DNA of 23,780 nucleotides from a virus: positions 1 to 23,780 of IMG/VR virus record IMGVR_UViG_3300042880_001082, one strand, 5' to 3'. Positions within the stretch are counted from its first letter, which is position 1, and every line of letters begins with the position of its first letter. The notes under the pieces were generated by a model, which worked only from the letters and a program-made list of their open reading frames with translations, was not told the origin of the DNA and searched no databases. Shown in pieces: positions 14,149 to 21,708 of this stretch. Made by a program: the position numbers and the translations under genes.

Positions 14149-16481
14149 AGGATTCCATGGCCCAATTCGGCGCGCGCCTGGTGGATAATGGCTATCCGGT
14201 CATTCCCATCATGCCGGGCGCCAAAGTGCCGGGCCACTTCCGCAAAGGAGCCTGGGCGGCCTATCCGGATTGGACGCGGCATTGCGATCGGGCGACCAAA
14301 AGCTTCGAGATAGACATCTGGCGTCGCTGGCCCGATTGCGCGGTGGGCATCGCCTGCGGTGCGGTGGTCGGCATCGACATTGATGTGCCTGATGCCTCGG
14401 TCGCGGTCGCGCTCACCGATTTGGCCAAGCGCATGCTGGGCGAGACGCCATGTCTGCGTATTGGCCAGGCGCCGAAGCGCCTGCTGGTCTATCGCGCGGC
14501 AGAAGCCTTTCGTGGGCGCAAGCGCCATCCGCTGGAAGTGCTGGCACGCGGCCAGCAATTCGTCGCCTACGCCATCCATCCCGTCACCGGGCAGCCCTAT
14601 GCCTGGCCAGAGGACGGCCTGACCGAAACACCGCTTGCCGACCTGCCCGAGATAACCGAAGCGGCCTGTGACGCGTTCCTGGACGCTGCCTGGGACATGG
14701 TGCCGGCGGCGCTGCGCAAGACCACGCTGAACATGGATAGCCCGAGCGACACCTGGCGCGGGCCATCCGATCCGCGCGGCACCCCAGAAGCCGTCGCTGC
14801 CGCGCTGGCCTATCTGCCGAATGATGATCTGCCGGGAAATGAATGGATCACCATCGGCGCCGCCATCAAAGCCGCGATTGGCGAGGAGGGCCGCGACCTT
14901 TGGATTGATTGGTCACGCAATGCGAGCAAGTCCGGACAATCGGGCCGCAGCGACACACCAGAGCGGCGCTGGGCAACACTCAAGCCGCATAGCGCAGGTG
15001 CGGGCAAAATCTATTGGCTGGCGGAAAAGCGCGGTTGGAATCCACCGCCAGAGATCATCCTGAATGGGAATGTGGCAGAGCAGATGGCGAAGCCGCATCC
15101 GGCGGCGGGGCTGTTGGCAAAGGTAGGCACTGCGCCTGCCCCGAGCGCACCACCACCCGCGCCTTATCGTGTTCCGCCAGAACTGCTGCAGGTCGACGGC
15201 GCCTTGCGGCTTTTTCTCGATTACGCGAACGCGACGGCGATAAGCCCGCAACCCTTCCTCGCACTTGGCGCAGGTATCTGCATGATCGGCGCCCTCGCTG
15301 GCAGGCGGTACCGCACGCCCACCGATTTGCGCAGCAACGTCTATGCCGTCGGCATTGCTGATAGCGGCGGCGGGAAGGACCACGCGCGGCGTTGCGTCAA
15401 ACGCGCCATCTTCGCGGCAAAGCTCGACCGCTACCTCGGCGGCGAGGAACTCGCTTCTTCGGCCGGACTGCTCACATCCTTGCAGCGCCATCCCGTGCGG
15501 CTGTTCCAGGTGGACGAATTCGGCCAATTCCTGAAGGCAGTCCTCAGCCCGCGTGCGCCGGCACACAAAGCCGCCATCTGGGCGGAATTGACCAAGCTCT
15601 ATACCTCGGCAGCAGAGCCATACATCGGCACAGAATACGCGGACCAGAAAACCAAGCCGCGCGTCACCATTGAACAGCCCTGCGCCTGCCTTTGGGGCGT
15701 CACGGTGCCGGGGCCATTCTGGATGGCGCTGGAAGGAGGTGCGCTGGGCGACGGGTCCATTGCGCGGTTCATGGTGTTCCTGACCGATGATGATTATCCG
15801 GCCCGCGATGGCGCGCCCGCACCAATGGAACCGCCAGCCGACCTTGTCGCCGCCCTCACCGGTATCGCGCGCGGCGTTCCTGGTCATAGCCATGGCGGTA
15901 ACCTGGCAGACCTCATGGAATGCTCGGCACCGATGCATGCCTATACGGTTCCGCTTACGCCCGAAGCCGAAATGGCCATGGCCGAGATACGGCGCGAGGC
16001 GACAGATCTCCTGCGCGCGCATCGCGGCACCTATGCCACCGCCCTTTTTGGCCGCTACGCCGAGAACACAGCCAAGCTCGCCATGATCGCCGCCATCAGC
16101 CGCGATCCGGCCGAGCCGGTGACGCAGCTGCGCGACGTGACCTGGGCCGGCAAACTGGTCGAGCACTGCATCGGGACATTGGTGCGCGAAGCCGACCGCT
16201 TCGTCGGCGTGAACGATAATGAAGTTCGGCACAAGAAGGCCCTGAATGTCATTCGTGACGCAGGCAGCGCCGGCATCACACGCACAAAGCTGATCGAGAA
16301 GACTCATTTCCTGGGTGAGCGCCGGGACGCCGTGTTTCAAGCGCTCTGCGAAAGCGGACAGATCACGATCGAAATTGTGAAGGGACGGACCAAGCCCACT
16401 CAGCTCTATCGCTTTGTGGCGCCCGAGCAGCGTCAGGACGAGGAAATAACCGAAAATCAGGGTGGGGAGCTAAGTCATTGA
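14145..16481 (+). CDS. Bifunctional primase/polymerase with PriCT and DUF3987 helicase-like domain
   Basis: 778 aa. The N-terminal prim-pol fold (about 1-190) has the metal-binding Asp78-x-Asp80 (GIDIDVPD), YPVIPIMPG and QFVAYAIHP. A PriCT-2-like segment (about 215-300) reads ALAYLPNDDLPGNEWITIGA. The C-terminal two thirds form a DUF3987-type ATPase with the P-loop variant IADSGGGKDHARR (about 403-415) and a Walker B-like FQVDEFGQFL (about 455-463). The final domain looks like a winged helix (ITRTKLIEKTHFLGERRDAVFQAL). Role: primer synthesis coupled to unwinding at the element's origin. It is the last gene of the overlapping run, and its 3' end already carries the first ATAACCG repeat. Confidence 0.92.
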   Translation: MKDSMAQFGARLVDNGYPVIPIMPGAKVPGHFRKGAWAAYPDWTRHCDRATKSFEIDIWRRWPDCAVGIACGAVVGIDIDVPDASVAVALTDLAKRMLGETPCLRIGQAPKRLLVYRAAEAFRGRKRHPLEVLARGQQFVAYAIHPVTGQPYAWPEDGLTETPLADLPEITEAACDAFLDAAWDMVPAALRKTTLNMDSPSDTWRGPSDPRGTPEAVAAALAYLPNDDLPGNEWITIGAAIKAAIGEEGRDLWIDWSRNASKSGQSGRSDTPERRWATLKPHSAGAGKIYWLAEKRGWNPPPEIILNGNVAEQMAKPHPAAGLLAKVGTAPAPSAPPPAPYRVPPELLQVDGALRLFLDYANATAISPQPFLALGAGICMIGALAGRRYRTPTDLRSNVYAVGIADSGGGKDHARRCVKRAIFAAKLDRYLGGEELASSAGLLTSLQRHPVRLFQVDEFGQFLKAVLSPRAPAHKAAIWAELTKLYTSAAEPYIGTEYADQKTKPRVTIEQPCACLWGVTVPGPFWMALEGGALGDGSIARFMVFLTDDDYPARDGAPAPMEPPADLVAALTGIARGVPGHSHGGNLADLMECSAPMHAYTVPLTPEAEMAMAEIRREATDLLRAHRGTYATALFGRYAENTAKLAMIAAISRDPAEPVTQLRDVTWAGKLVEHCIGTLVREADRFVGVNDNEVRHKKALNVIRDAGSAGITRTKLIEKTHFLGERRDAVFQALCESGQITIEIVKGRTKPTQLYRFVAPEQRQDEEITENQGGELSH

Positions 16482-16662
16482 TTTCGCGCCCTCTTATGCG
16501 AATAACCGAAAAACCGAATAACCGCGCGGGGGTATACATGTGCGCGCGGGTGGGTGCCGTTCGGTTATTCGGTTATCTCAGTTATTATTTTTTTCTATAT
16601 ATATCATATAGAAGAGAGTCGGTCTGTCCCTACCCGAAACGAGATAACCGAAAGGTTATCTC
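16446..16662. repeat. ATAACCG(AA) repeat and hairpin region after the primase (possible origin)
   Basis: ATAACCGAAAA occurs at 16446-16456 and 16502-16512, and ATAACCG at 16518-16524. The reverse motif CGGTTAT occurs at 16562-16568 and 16570-16576. ACCGAATAACCG (16513-16524) is a perfect 12-bp inverted partner of CGGTTATTCGGT (16562-16573). A separate perfect 9-bp stem GAGATAACC/GGTTATCTC with a GAAA loop lies at 16641-16662. An AT-rich stretch (16580-16610) sits between the two. Iterons plus an AT-rich segment beside a primase gene fit a replication origin; operators for an early/late switch are the alternative. Confidence 0.75.
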
Positions 16663-16701
16663 CTCCCCCTCCCTCGGCGGGGGATTGATCGGTGGGGCGC
16701 C

Positions 16702-16932
16702 ATGACCCTCCCAGGCTCTCCAACGCCGCCGCGCTCGTCCCTAAACCGCGGCACACGCAGCCCGACCACCACACCCGAGATGGAAGCGCTGCGCCGCCGC
16801 GTCTGGCAGCAGCAGGGAGTGGCCTCACTCGCGATCGAGGACATCACCGACCCCTGGCTGCGCCAGGCGGTCCAGAACGAAGCCGTACGCCGTTGGGGCC
16901 CTCGGCAGCAGGAGAAGAACCATGGCCGCTAA
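16702..16932 (+). CDS. Small hypothetical phage protein
   Basis: 76 aa. Pro/Ser/Thr/Arg-rich start, then a helical region (EMEALRRRVWQQQGVASLAI, DPWLRQAVQNEAVRRWG). It overlaps the next gene by 11 bases. No family is recognised. The start at 16702 is the only ATG giving a reasonable length, with a G-rich stretch upstream. Confidence 0.65.
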   Translation: MTLPGSPTPPRSSLNRGTRSPTTTPEMEALRRRVWQQQGVASLAIEDITDPWLRQAVQNEAVRRWGPRQQEKNHGR

Positions 16933-17470
16933 GCGCAAGCAGAAACGCACCAAGACGCCTGATACAATGGGCCCGTCCCAATGGCGGCTGCAGCATGGCG
17001 ACTTCACACCGCCAATCCGCGAAGCCGATCCCGAGACTGGGCGACCCGTTCAGCATCGCCGAGCGGTGGATACGCTGGGCATGATGCTCGCAAATGGGAC
17101 GATCACGCAGGAGATGCACGACGCCGGCGCTACGTTCCGCGCGCTGTTCTACGTGGCCGCGCTGGATGGCGTGACGCGGTCCGCCTTGCTGCGCCAGCCT
17201 GGGGGGCCGGGCGATGACCTCTCCGAGCGCAGCCTGGACGCGCGGCGTCGGGTGGCGGCTGCGCTTAATGCGTTGGGTGGGCACGATAGCGCGGCAGGCT
17301 CCTGCGCCTGGTATGTCGTTGGACTGGAGATGTCGGTGCGGGAATGGGCCATGCGCCAGGGCTGGGGCGGACGGCCTGTGCCGCCGCCTCAAGCGCAGGG
17401 GATGCTTGTGGCCACGCTCAGCGTGCTGGCGGGGCATTTTGGGCTGGTGGGGCGGCAGATGGCGGCGTGA
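16922..17470 (+). CDS. DUF6456-like phage protein
   Basis: 182 aa, ATG preceded by AGGAGAAG. A basic N-terminus (AAKRKQKRTKTPD) is followed by RAVDTLGMMLANGTITQEMH, AGATFRALFYVAALDG, LSERSLDARRRVAAALNALG and VREWAMRQGWGGRP, ending in LVATLSVLAGHFGL. The spacing of these helices matches the DUF6456 fold found at the end of alphaproteobacterial phage replication clusters and in some HTH regulators. A DNA-associated regulatory role is likely but unproven. It is the last intact gene before the IS-bounded insertion. Confidence 0.7.
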   Translation: MAAKRKQKRTKTPDTMGPSQWRLQHGDFTPPIREADPETGRPVQHRRAVDTLGMMLANGTITQEMHDAGATFRALFYVAALDGVTRSALLRQPGGPGDDLSERSLDARRRVAAALNALGGHDSAAGSCAWYVVGLEMSVREWAMRQGWGGRPVPPPQAQGMLVATLSVLAGHFGLVGRQMAA

Positions 17471-17551
17471 GGCCTATGGCCACCGCCGCACACCAAGATG
17501 ACGAAGGTGTTGCTCGGTGCTGAACCAACACGTACTTTCAACTTCAAATGA

Positions 17552-17743
17552 ATTCATCCAGGGATTAGAGAATTTAGCGGCAGTTACACCAGCGTTGACG
17601 ATCTGGAAGCCGCCATCTACGACTACCGCTGGCAGCACAACGCCAAGCCGAAGCCGTTCCACTGGACCAAGACGGCTGAAGACATCCTCATCCGAGAACG
17701 ACGCGCACTGGACAAACTCGATGAATTCAGAGGCAACAGGTAA
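17552..17743 (+). pseudogene. IS630-family transposase C-terminal remnant
   Basis: The frame 17552-17743 ends in GSYTSVDDLEAAIYDYRWQH, NAKPKPFHWTKTAEDIL and RRALDKLDEF before a TAA. This is the C-terminal tail of IS630-type DDE transposases (pattern D-L-x-A-I, H-N-x-x-P-K-P-F-x-W-T-K). Catalytic parts are absent and a stop lies just upstream, so it is a scar. It marks the left edge of the inserted segment carrying the ceramidase-like gene. Confidence 0.8.
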
Positions 17744-17858
17744 CAATCGTCAGGCTCGGAACACTAGAGGGTCCAATCCCCTCTTATGACCGAGGAGTGC
17801 ATAACCGCCTAACCAACATTAGGCATTTGTGTGAAGGGTGCGGGCGTGGCGCACTCCC
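17744..17858. other. Short gap with a small hairpin
   Basis: GCCTAA (17807-17812) and TTAGGC (17819-17824) form a short stem just beyond the ceramidase stop. It is too weak, and lacks a T-run, so it cannot be called a terminator. Confidence 0.3.
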
Positions 17859-20279
17859 TTACAGGGTCCGGTCAGGGGGGAAGTAATCGGTGCGGACCAG
17901 AGCGCCCGACGCGGTGGCCACGATCAGGTCGTGCACGACGGCATAGGTGACGAGCGTCGGCGGATTGAACGGGCCGAGCGCCTGGTTGCCTGCGACCACC
18001 TGTATCGTGTCCACGATGATCGACCATGGGAACGGCACAAAGAGCGCATGGTCCATTCCGTCCTCGACGGTCACATCAGCGATCGGTAGGGACCAAATTC
18101 TATCGTCCGGAAAGAACAGCCGGAAGCGCAGCGGCGCGCCCGACAGGTTGCGGAACGTTATCCGCCGGCGCTTGAGCACGGTCTCCGAGCGGTCGGGAAG
18201 GGGCGCGTCCTGCGGCACCGGCGCGCCGGCGGACATTGCTCGCGTGAGTCTCCGCACCGCTCCCTCCAGCGCCCCGCACATTCCCGCGCCGTAAAGGGTG
18301 GAGGCACCCTCATACTCCTGCGCAGCGTACTCCTCGCGCGTCGTCACATAGCTTGCATAGCCGTTGGCGTAGGAGGTCAGCGCCCAGGCCTCGACCCCAG
18401 GAAAGGCGCCGCTGGCTGCCGCGACCAGTCGTGCCCCCGCCACCGTCGTCACCTCGGCCGGAATCGCGACTGTCGCGAAACCTCCGCAGCGGAGCACCTG
18501 CACCGGCACGATTTCGGGACACCACGAGTCCGGTTGGAACAGACCCGGCAACATCAGGATTGGCTTCGGGAAATGCTGGGCGACCAGCGCAGCGTCAACC
18601 ACCGGCGGAAACCTCACGGACGACAAGAGGGCCTGGAGCGGTCGGCCGGAGAGGACTGCCGTAAGCCCAACCATCAGGCGGTTTGCCTCCAACAACAAAT
18701 CTCGAGCGAGAGTGCCGATCAGATCACCGAATGTGGTCTTCGTCGGGTTCAGAGGATCGATAAGCTGGATGCCTTCGGGAGGAAACGGGCTGGCGCCGCG
18801 GTCCTCGGTCGACCCGGCCGCCATCGACACCCCAAAAGCGCCAACGGTCCGGGTGCGTCGCACCAGGTCCACCCGGTGCTCGCTGGCTTGGACGGGTCCT
18901 TCCAACCGAAACCCGCCCTGCCGAACAAGGTTGGCAGCCTCGCGCGCCTGAGCCTCGCCGGTCGCCATCATCCGGTCCCGGTGCGCCTGTGTCGGACTTC
19001 CATTCACCGGGTCAAATGTCGGATTTCCCGTCACCGGGTCAAAGCCGGCCTGACCGGGCAGGAAGTTGCCGGTCACGTCGCCGGCCGCGCCATTGGCGAA
19101 GCCCGCGACGAAGTCCGGCCCGAACTTCGTCTCAATCAGATGCGCCGCCCAACCCTTGTTGTCGCCCGACAGCCGCGTCCATCCCGGCCCAAGGTTCGTC
19201 GGATGGATCGCGAACCAGTTGACAAAGCCGATCGGCTTGAAGACACCCGGCGCGATCCGTCGCTCGAAGTTGATCTGCACGACCCGCTCGTCGACCCCCG
19301 CAGGAAACTGCGCCTGTGCCCGGGACGGGTTACGCGAAAACGCCGGCATCGATCTGTTCCGCGTCAGCCCTGCGATTCGGCCAGTGGCGACGCGCAGCCG
19401 ACCAGGTGCCATGTGCTCGATGGCAGTCTCGATCGCGCGGACGATGCCTGCCACCATGCTCTCGAACACATGCGGGTCGAAGCCGGGGCCCGCCTCGGTA
19501 ATGCCTGGCGCGATGTTGTAGAGCATGTGATGCAGGTAGCCGCCCGGCCCGCTGTGGGTATGCGTGCCGGCGATAAGAATGTTGTCGGCCGTCCAAGGAC
19601 TTTCCGGATTGCCCCGCGACAGCCGATGAACCACCGCCTGCTTCAGAGCGATCGACGCCGACCACATGTCGGCCACTACGATCGCTGCGCGGGTGCCGCT
19701 GTCGCCATCGGCGAGAACGAAAGCCCGGGCGATCAGCGGCACCTCGGTCCCGCCGCCGTCCAACGCGGGCGTGTCGCCGTCGACAGCCGACGATAGCTGA
19801 TCGGGCTCGATCCAGCCCTGCATCGGCAGTCGGCTGGCCGGATCTCGTGCCGCGACATCGGTGATGATGGCACGGCCGACACCCACCAGATGCCCCCTCT
19901 TCCGCGGGATGGGGGCGTTTACCACCGCCTCGGGCGCGCGCTTAGTGGGCGACGGCAGCGCCGGCTGCGTGCGCCAGATTAGTTGCGTCCCGTCGAACTC
20001 GACGACGTCGGCGGCAGTGTAGGTATTCGGCGACAAGGGTGCGAGATATGGGTCGAACCTGCCCGACCCCAGCACACCAAACGCCTTGATCCCGGCCAGC
20101 CACGCGTTTCGGTTCGGATGGACGAGTGTTGCTGATGCTCCAGCTCGGACCGTTACCTCGGCGTCTGCAAAAGTCCAGAGATGCTGCGTCCGATCGCGCA
20201 TCGCCGCCAGATAGGGTCCGTAGCCCGGGCGAAAGACGAAGGCGAGTATGTCTTGTGTGCTCGAATTGACAATTTGCAT
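17859..20279 (-). CDS. Neutral/alkaline ceramidase-like protein with N-terminal extension and altered active site
   Basis: 806 aa, ATG at 20279 preceded by GAAGGAA. The core from about residue 131 (GHLVGVGRAIITDV) shows the neutral ceramidase family signature: HTHSGPGG (240-247), TRNRSMPAFSRNP, FAIHPTNLG, SGDNKGWAAHL, GAAGDVTGN (398-405), IPAEVTTVAG (Glu609) and SYANGYASYVTTREEY (from residue 636). Family enzymes hydrolyse the N-acyl bond of ceramide, using a serine in a GDVSPN hexapeptide and a zinc site. Here the hexapeptide is GDVTGN, with Thr403 at the nucleophile position. The GIHxR zinc histidine appears replaced by Glu179 (GGTEVPLIARAF). About 130 unrecognised residues precede the core and there is no signal peptide, unlike secreted members. 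A C-terminal beta domain starts near 704. The gene stands alone between IS remnants. It may be a divergent amidase or a non-catalytic lipid binder. Confidence 0.85.
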   Translation of the reverse strand: MQIVNSSTQDILAFVFRPGYGPYLAAMRDRTQHLWTFADAEVTVRAGASATLVHPNRNAWLAGIKAFGVLGSGRFDPYLAPLSPNTYTAADVVEFDGTQLIWRTQPALPSPTKRAPEAVVNAPIPRKRGHLVGVGRAIITDVAARDPASRLPMQGWIEPDQLSSAVDGDTPALDGGGTEVPLIARAFVLADGDSGTRAAIVVADMWSASIALKQAVVHRLSRGNPESPWTADNILIAGTHTHSGPGGYLHHMLYNIAPGITEAGPGFDPHVFESMVAGIVRAIETAIEHMAPGRLRVATGRIAGLTRNRSMPAFSRNPSRAQAQFPAGVDERVVQINFERRIAPGVFKPIGFVNWFAIHPTNLGPGWTRLSGDNKGWAAHLIETKFGPDFVAGFANGAAGDVTGNFLPGQAGFDPVTGNPTFDPVNGSPTQAHRDRMMATGEAQAREAANLVRQGGFRLEGPVQASEHRVDLVRRTRTVGAFGVSMAAGSTEDRGASPFPPEGIQLIDPLNPTKTTFGDLIGTLARDLLLEANRLMVGLTAVLSGRPLQALLSSVRFPPVVDAALVAQHFPKPILMLPGLFQPDSWCPEIVPVQVLRCGGFATVAIPAEVTTVAGARLVAAASGAFPGVEAWALTSYANGYASYVTTREEYAAQEYEGASTLYGAGMCGALEGAVRRLTRAMSAGAPVPQDAPLPDRSETVLKRRRITFRNLSGAPLRFRLFFPDDRIWSLPIADVTVEDGMDHALFVPFPWSIIVDTIQVVAGNQALGPFNPPTLVTYAVVHDLIVATASGALVRTDYFPPDRTL

Positions 20280-20318
20280 TGCAACTTTCCTTCGATGGAC
20301 CAGACCTTATAAGAGATT

Positions 20319-21170
20319 CCCCAAGTGGCGCAGCATTTGAGGTGAGGATCGCCTAAATGTGTCCGCTTGCCAAGCTGTTTTCGGCCTGAGCTGTCAAGGG
20401 CGGCGTTTGCGGTCAGGCAGACAGCGCGAGTTGGACGGATTAGGCCGCGCCCCCGCATCTTCCTGGCTTGGCTGCGACGTTTTCCAGCGCTTGATACAGA
20501 CCTGTTGAGCCGGTTTCGCGCAGTTGGGGCCGGGATCGCGGTCACACGCATAGCGGTGGCGCTCGAAGGCGGCGGATGGCCGCGAGGATGGGGCTGACCG
20601 AGCTGTCCATGTCCAGCACGATGAACTTCAGGCCGTTGCGGTCATGAAACAGGTCGTTCCATTGTCCGTTCAGATCGGCCAGCGCCGCCCGGTTCTCGAT
20701 CAGGGCCAGTGTCTCGGTCTCGAACCGCCCCATCTGGGAAGCCGAGGCCGCTTGCGCATCGACGGCGCGGCCGCCCACGACCTGGCGCATGACCGGATCG
20801 AGGGCCAGGCGGTCGGCGTCGTTCACATCCTCGTATCCGGCCAGTCGCCCGAACACCGATTGCCGGAACAATCCGTCAAGCCGATCGATCGTGTTCTTGC
20901 CGCGTCGGGTGTCGCGCAATGCTGCTGCCGCAAGATGGGACAGCCCGAGCGCGTCATCAAGCTCGCGCATCACCAGCAGTCCGCCGTCCGAACTGATCTG
21001 CGCGCCCCGGAACTCCACGCGCACACGGCGGTCGAAATCGACCCGAGCTGCCCGCTGCGAGCCCGCACCCTCTGCGTGATCCATGAAACACGCCCCTCGT
21101 AGCCATCAACGCCATGATTTATATGGGCAATTTGAAGACAAGGACTGCGAAATCAGTGCACTACTTGGGG
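20319..21170 (-). mobile_element. Internally deleted IS1380-family element with both terminal inverted repeats
   Basis: The left end CCCCAAGTGGCGCA (20319-20332) and the right end, read on the opposite strand, CCCCAAGTAGTGCA (21157-21170), match at 12 of 14 positions; flanking ATT extends the match to 15 of 17. Between them lie a truncated transposase and a short sequence from the other end of the element. The total is about 852 bp, well below a full IS1380 element. No clear target duplication is visible at the flanks. It could be mobilised in trans if an intact relative exists in the genome. Confidence 0.7.
20542..21084 (-). pseudogene. IS1380-family transposase with internal deletion
   Basis: The N-terminal part is typical: VEFRGAQISSDGGLLVMREL, GKNTIDRLDGLFRQSVFGRL, AGYEDVNDADRLALDPVMRQ and LKFIVLDMDSSVSP. 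Immediately after VSP (near 20590) the frame continues into ILAAIRRLRAPPLCV and stops, which looks like the far C-terminus of the transposase. About 180 residues remain of a protein normally over 400, and most of the catalytic core is gone. The reading frame stays open across the deletion, so a shortened N-terminal DNA-binding protein could still be made. Confidence 0.8.
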
Positions 21171-21345
21171 AATGCGGGCTAGCATCTGCTGGCGTATGAA
21201 CGGCATCCGCAAAGAAATAGAATTTCCCCCTAAAGTCGTCGCAGTCCAACAGTACCTCCATTGGGTCATTGATCCATTTGTTTCATTGATAGCGACTAGA
21301 GAGTTCCTCATTAGCGTCATGAGATGGAACGTTTATGTAGTCGTG

Positions 21346-21708
21346 TCAGTCCGGACTATCTATCCATTCGGGTAACAGTTTCAGTCTTGAAGCGTCATTG
21401 ATCAACTGCGCGTCATTTTTAAGTACCCAGATTCTTGGTGTCCCGATCACTCCAAAGCGATGTACGTCAATTGCGGAAATCTTCTCCGGGCGCCCTTGAT
21501 CACAGCACAGATCAAGCCACGCAGAGTTACCGTCTTTACGTTCGGACGATGTCCAAAGCCTGTTCGTCGGCTTGAATCTGTTTCGAGTCATGCCTTCGCT
21601 TGATCGCTTCAAAAATCTCCCCCCCAACAGCTCGGCAGAGGCATGAAGTTGGATAGGAAGTCTGACACTAGAGAACTCGAAGTGGGGCATGTCGTCACCA
21701 TTCATCAC
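21346..21708 (-). CDS. Hypothetical protein, 120 aa, AT-rich orphan
   Basis: An ATG at 21708 (a second at 21690) with AGGATG about ten bases upstream. The sequence includes HFEFSSVRLPIQLHASAELL, TNRLWTSSERKDGNSAWLDL and TPRIWVLKNDAQLI. The LWTS...W pattern recalls small phage or actinobacterial proteins that I cannot name. It has no signal peptide or membrane segment. Base composition is clearly more AT-rich than most of the window, consistent with a separate origin. It sits between the IS1380 relic and the iteron region, without partner genes. It may be a fragment. Confidence 0.5.
   Translation of the reverse strand: MMNGDDMPHFEFSSVRLPIQLHASAELLGGRFLKRSSEGMTRNRFKPTNRLWTSSERKDGNSAWLDLCCDQGRPEKISAIDVHRFGVIGTPRIWVLKNDAQLINDASRLKLLPEWIDSPD

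Noticed and set aside
14913-16340. Minus-strand 475-codon open frame opposite the primase
   Set aside because: Shadow of the primase/DUF3987 gene, whose motifs are unambiguous.
17760-17790. tRNA T-arm-like sequence
   Set aside because: No acceptor, D-arm or anticodon arm can be built around it.
18534-19796. Plus-strand 420-codon open frame opposite the ceramidase-like gene
   Set aside because: The minus-strand frame has many ordered family motifs. The plus-strand translation has none and no start signals.
21172-21375. Plus-strand 67-codon open frame
   Set aside because: It starts at the IS1380 end, has no ribosome binding site or family resemblance, and overlaps the 120-aa gene on the other strand.
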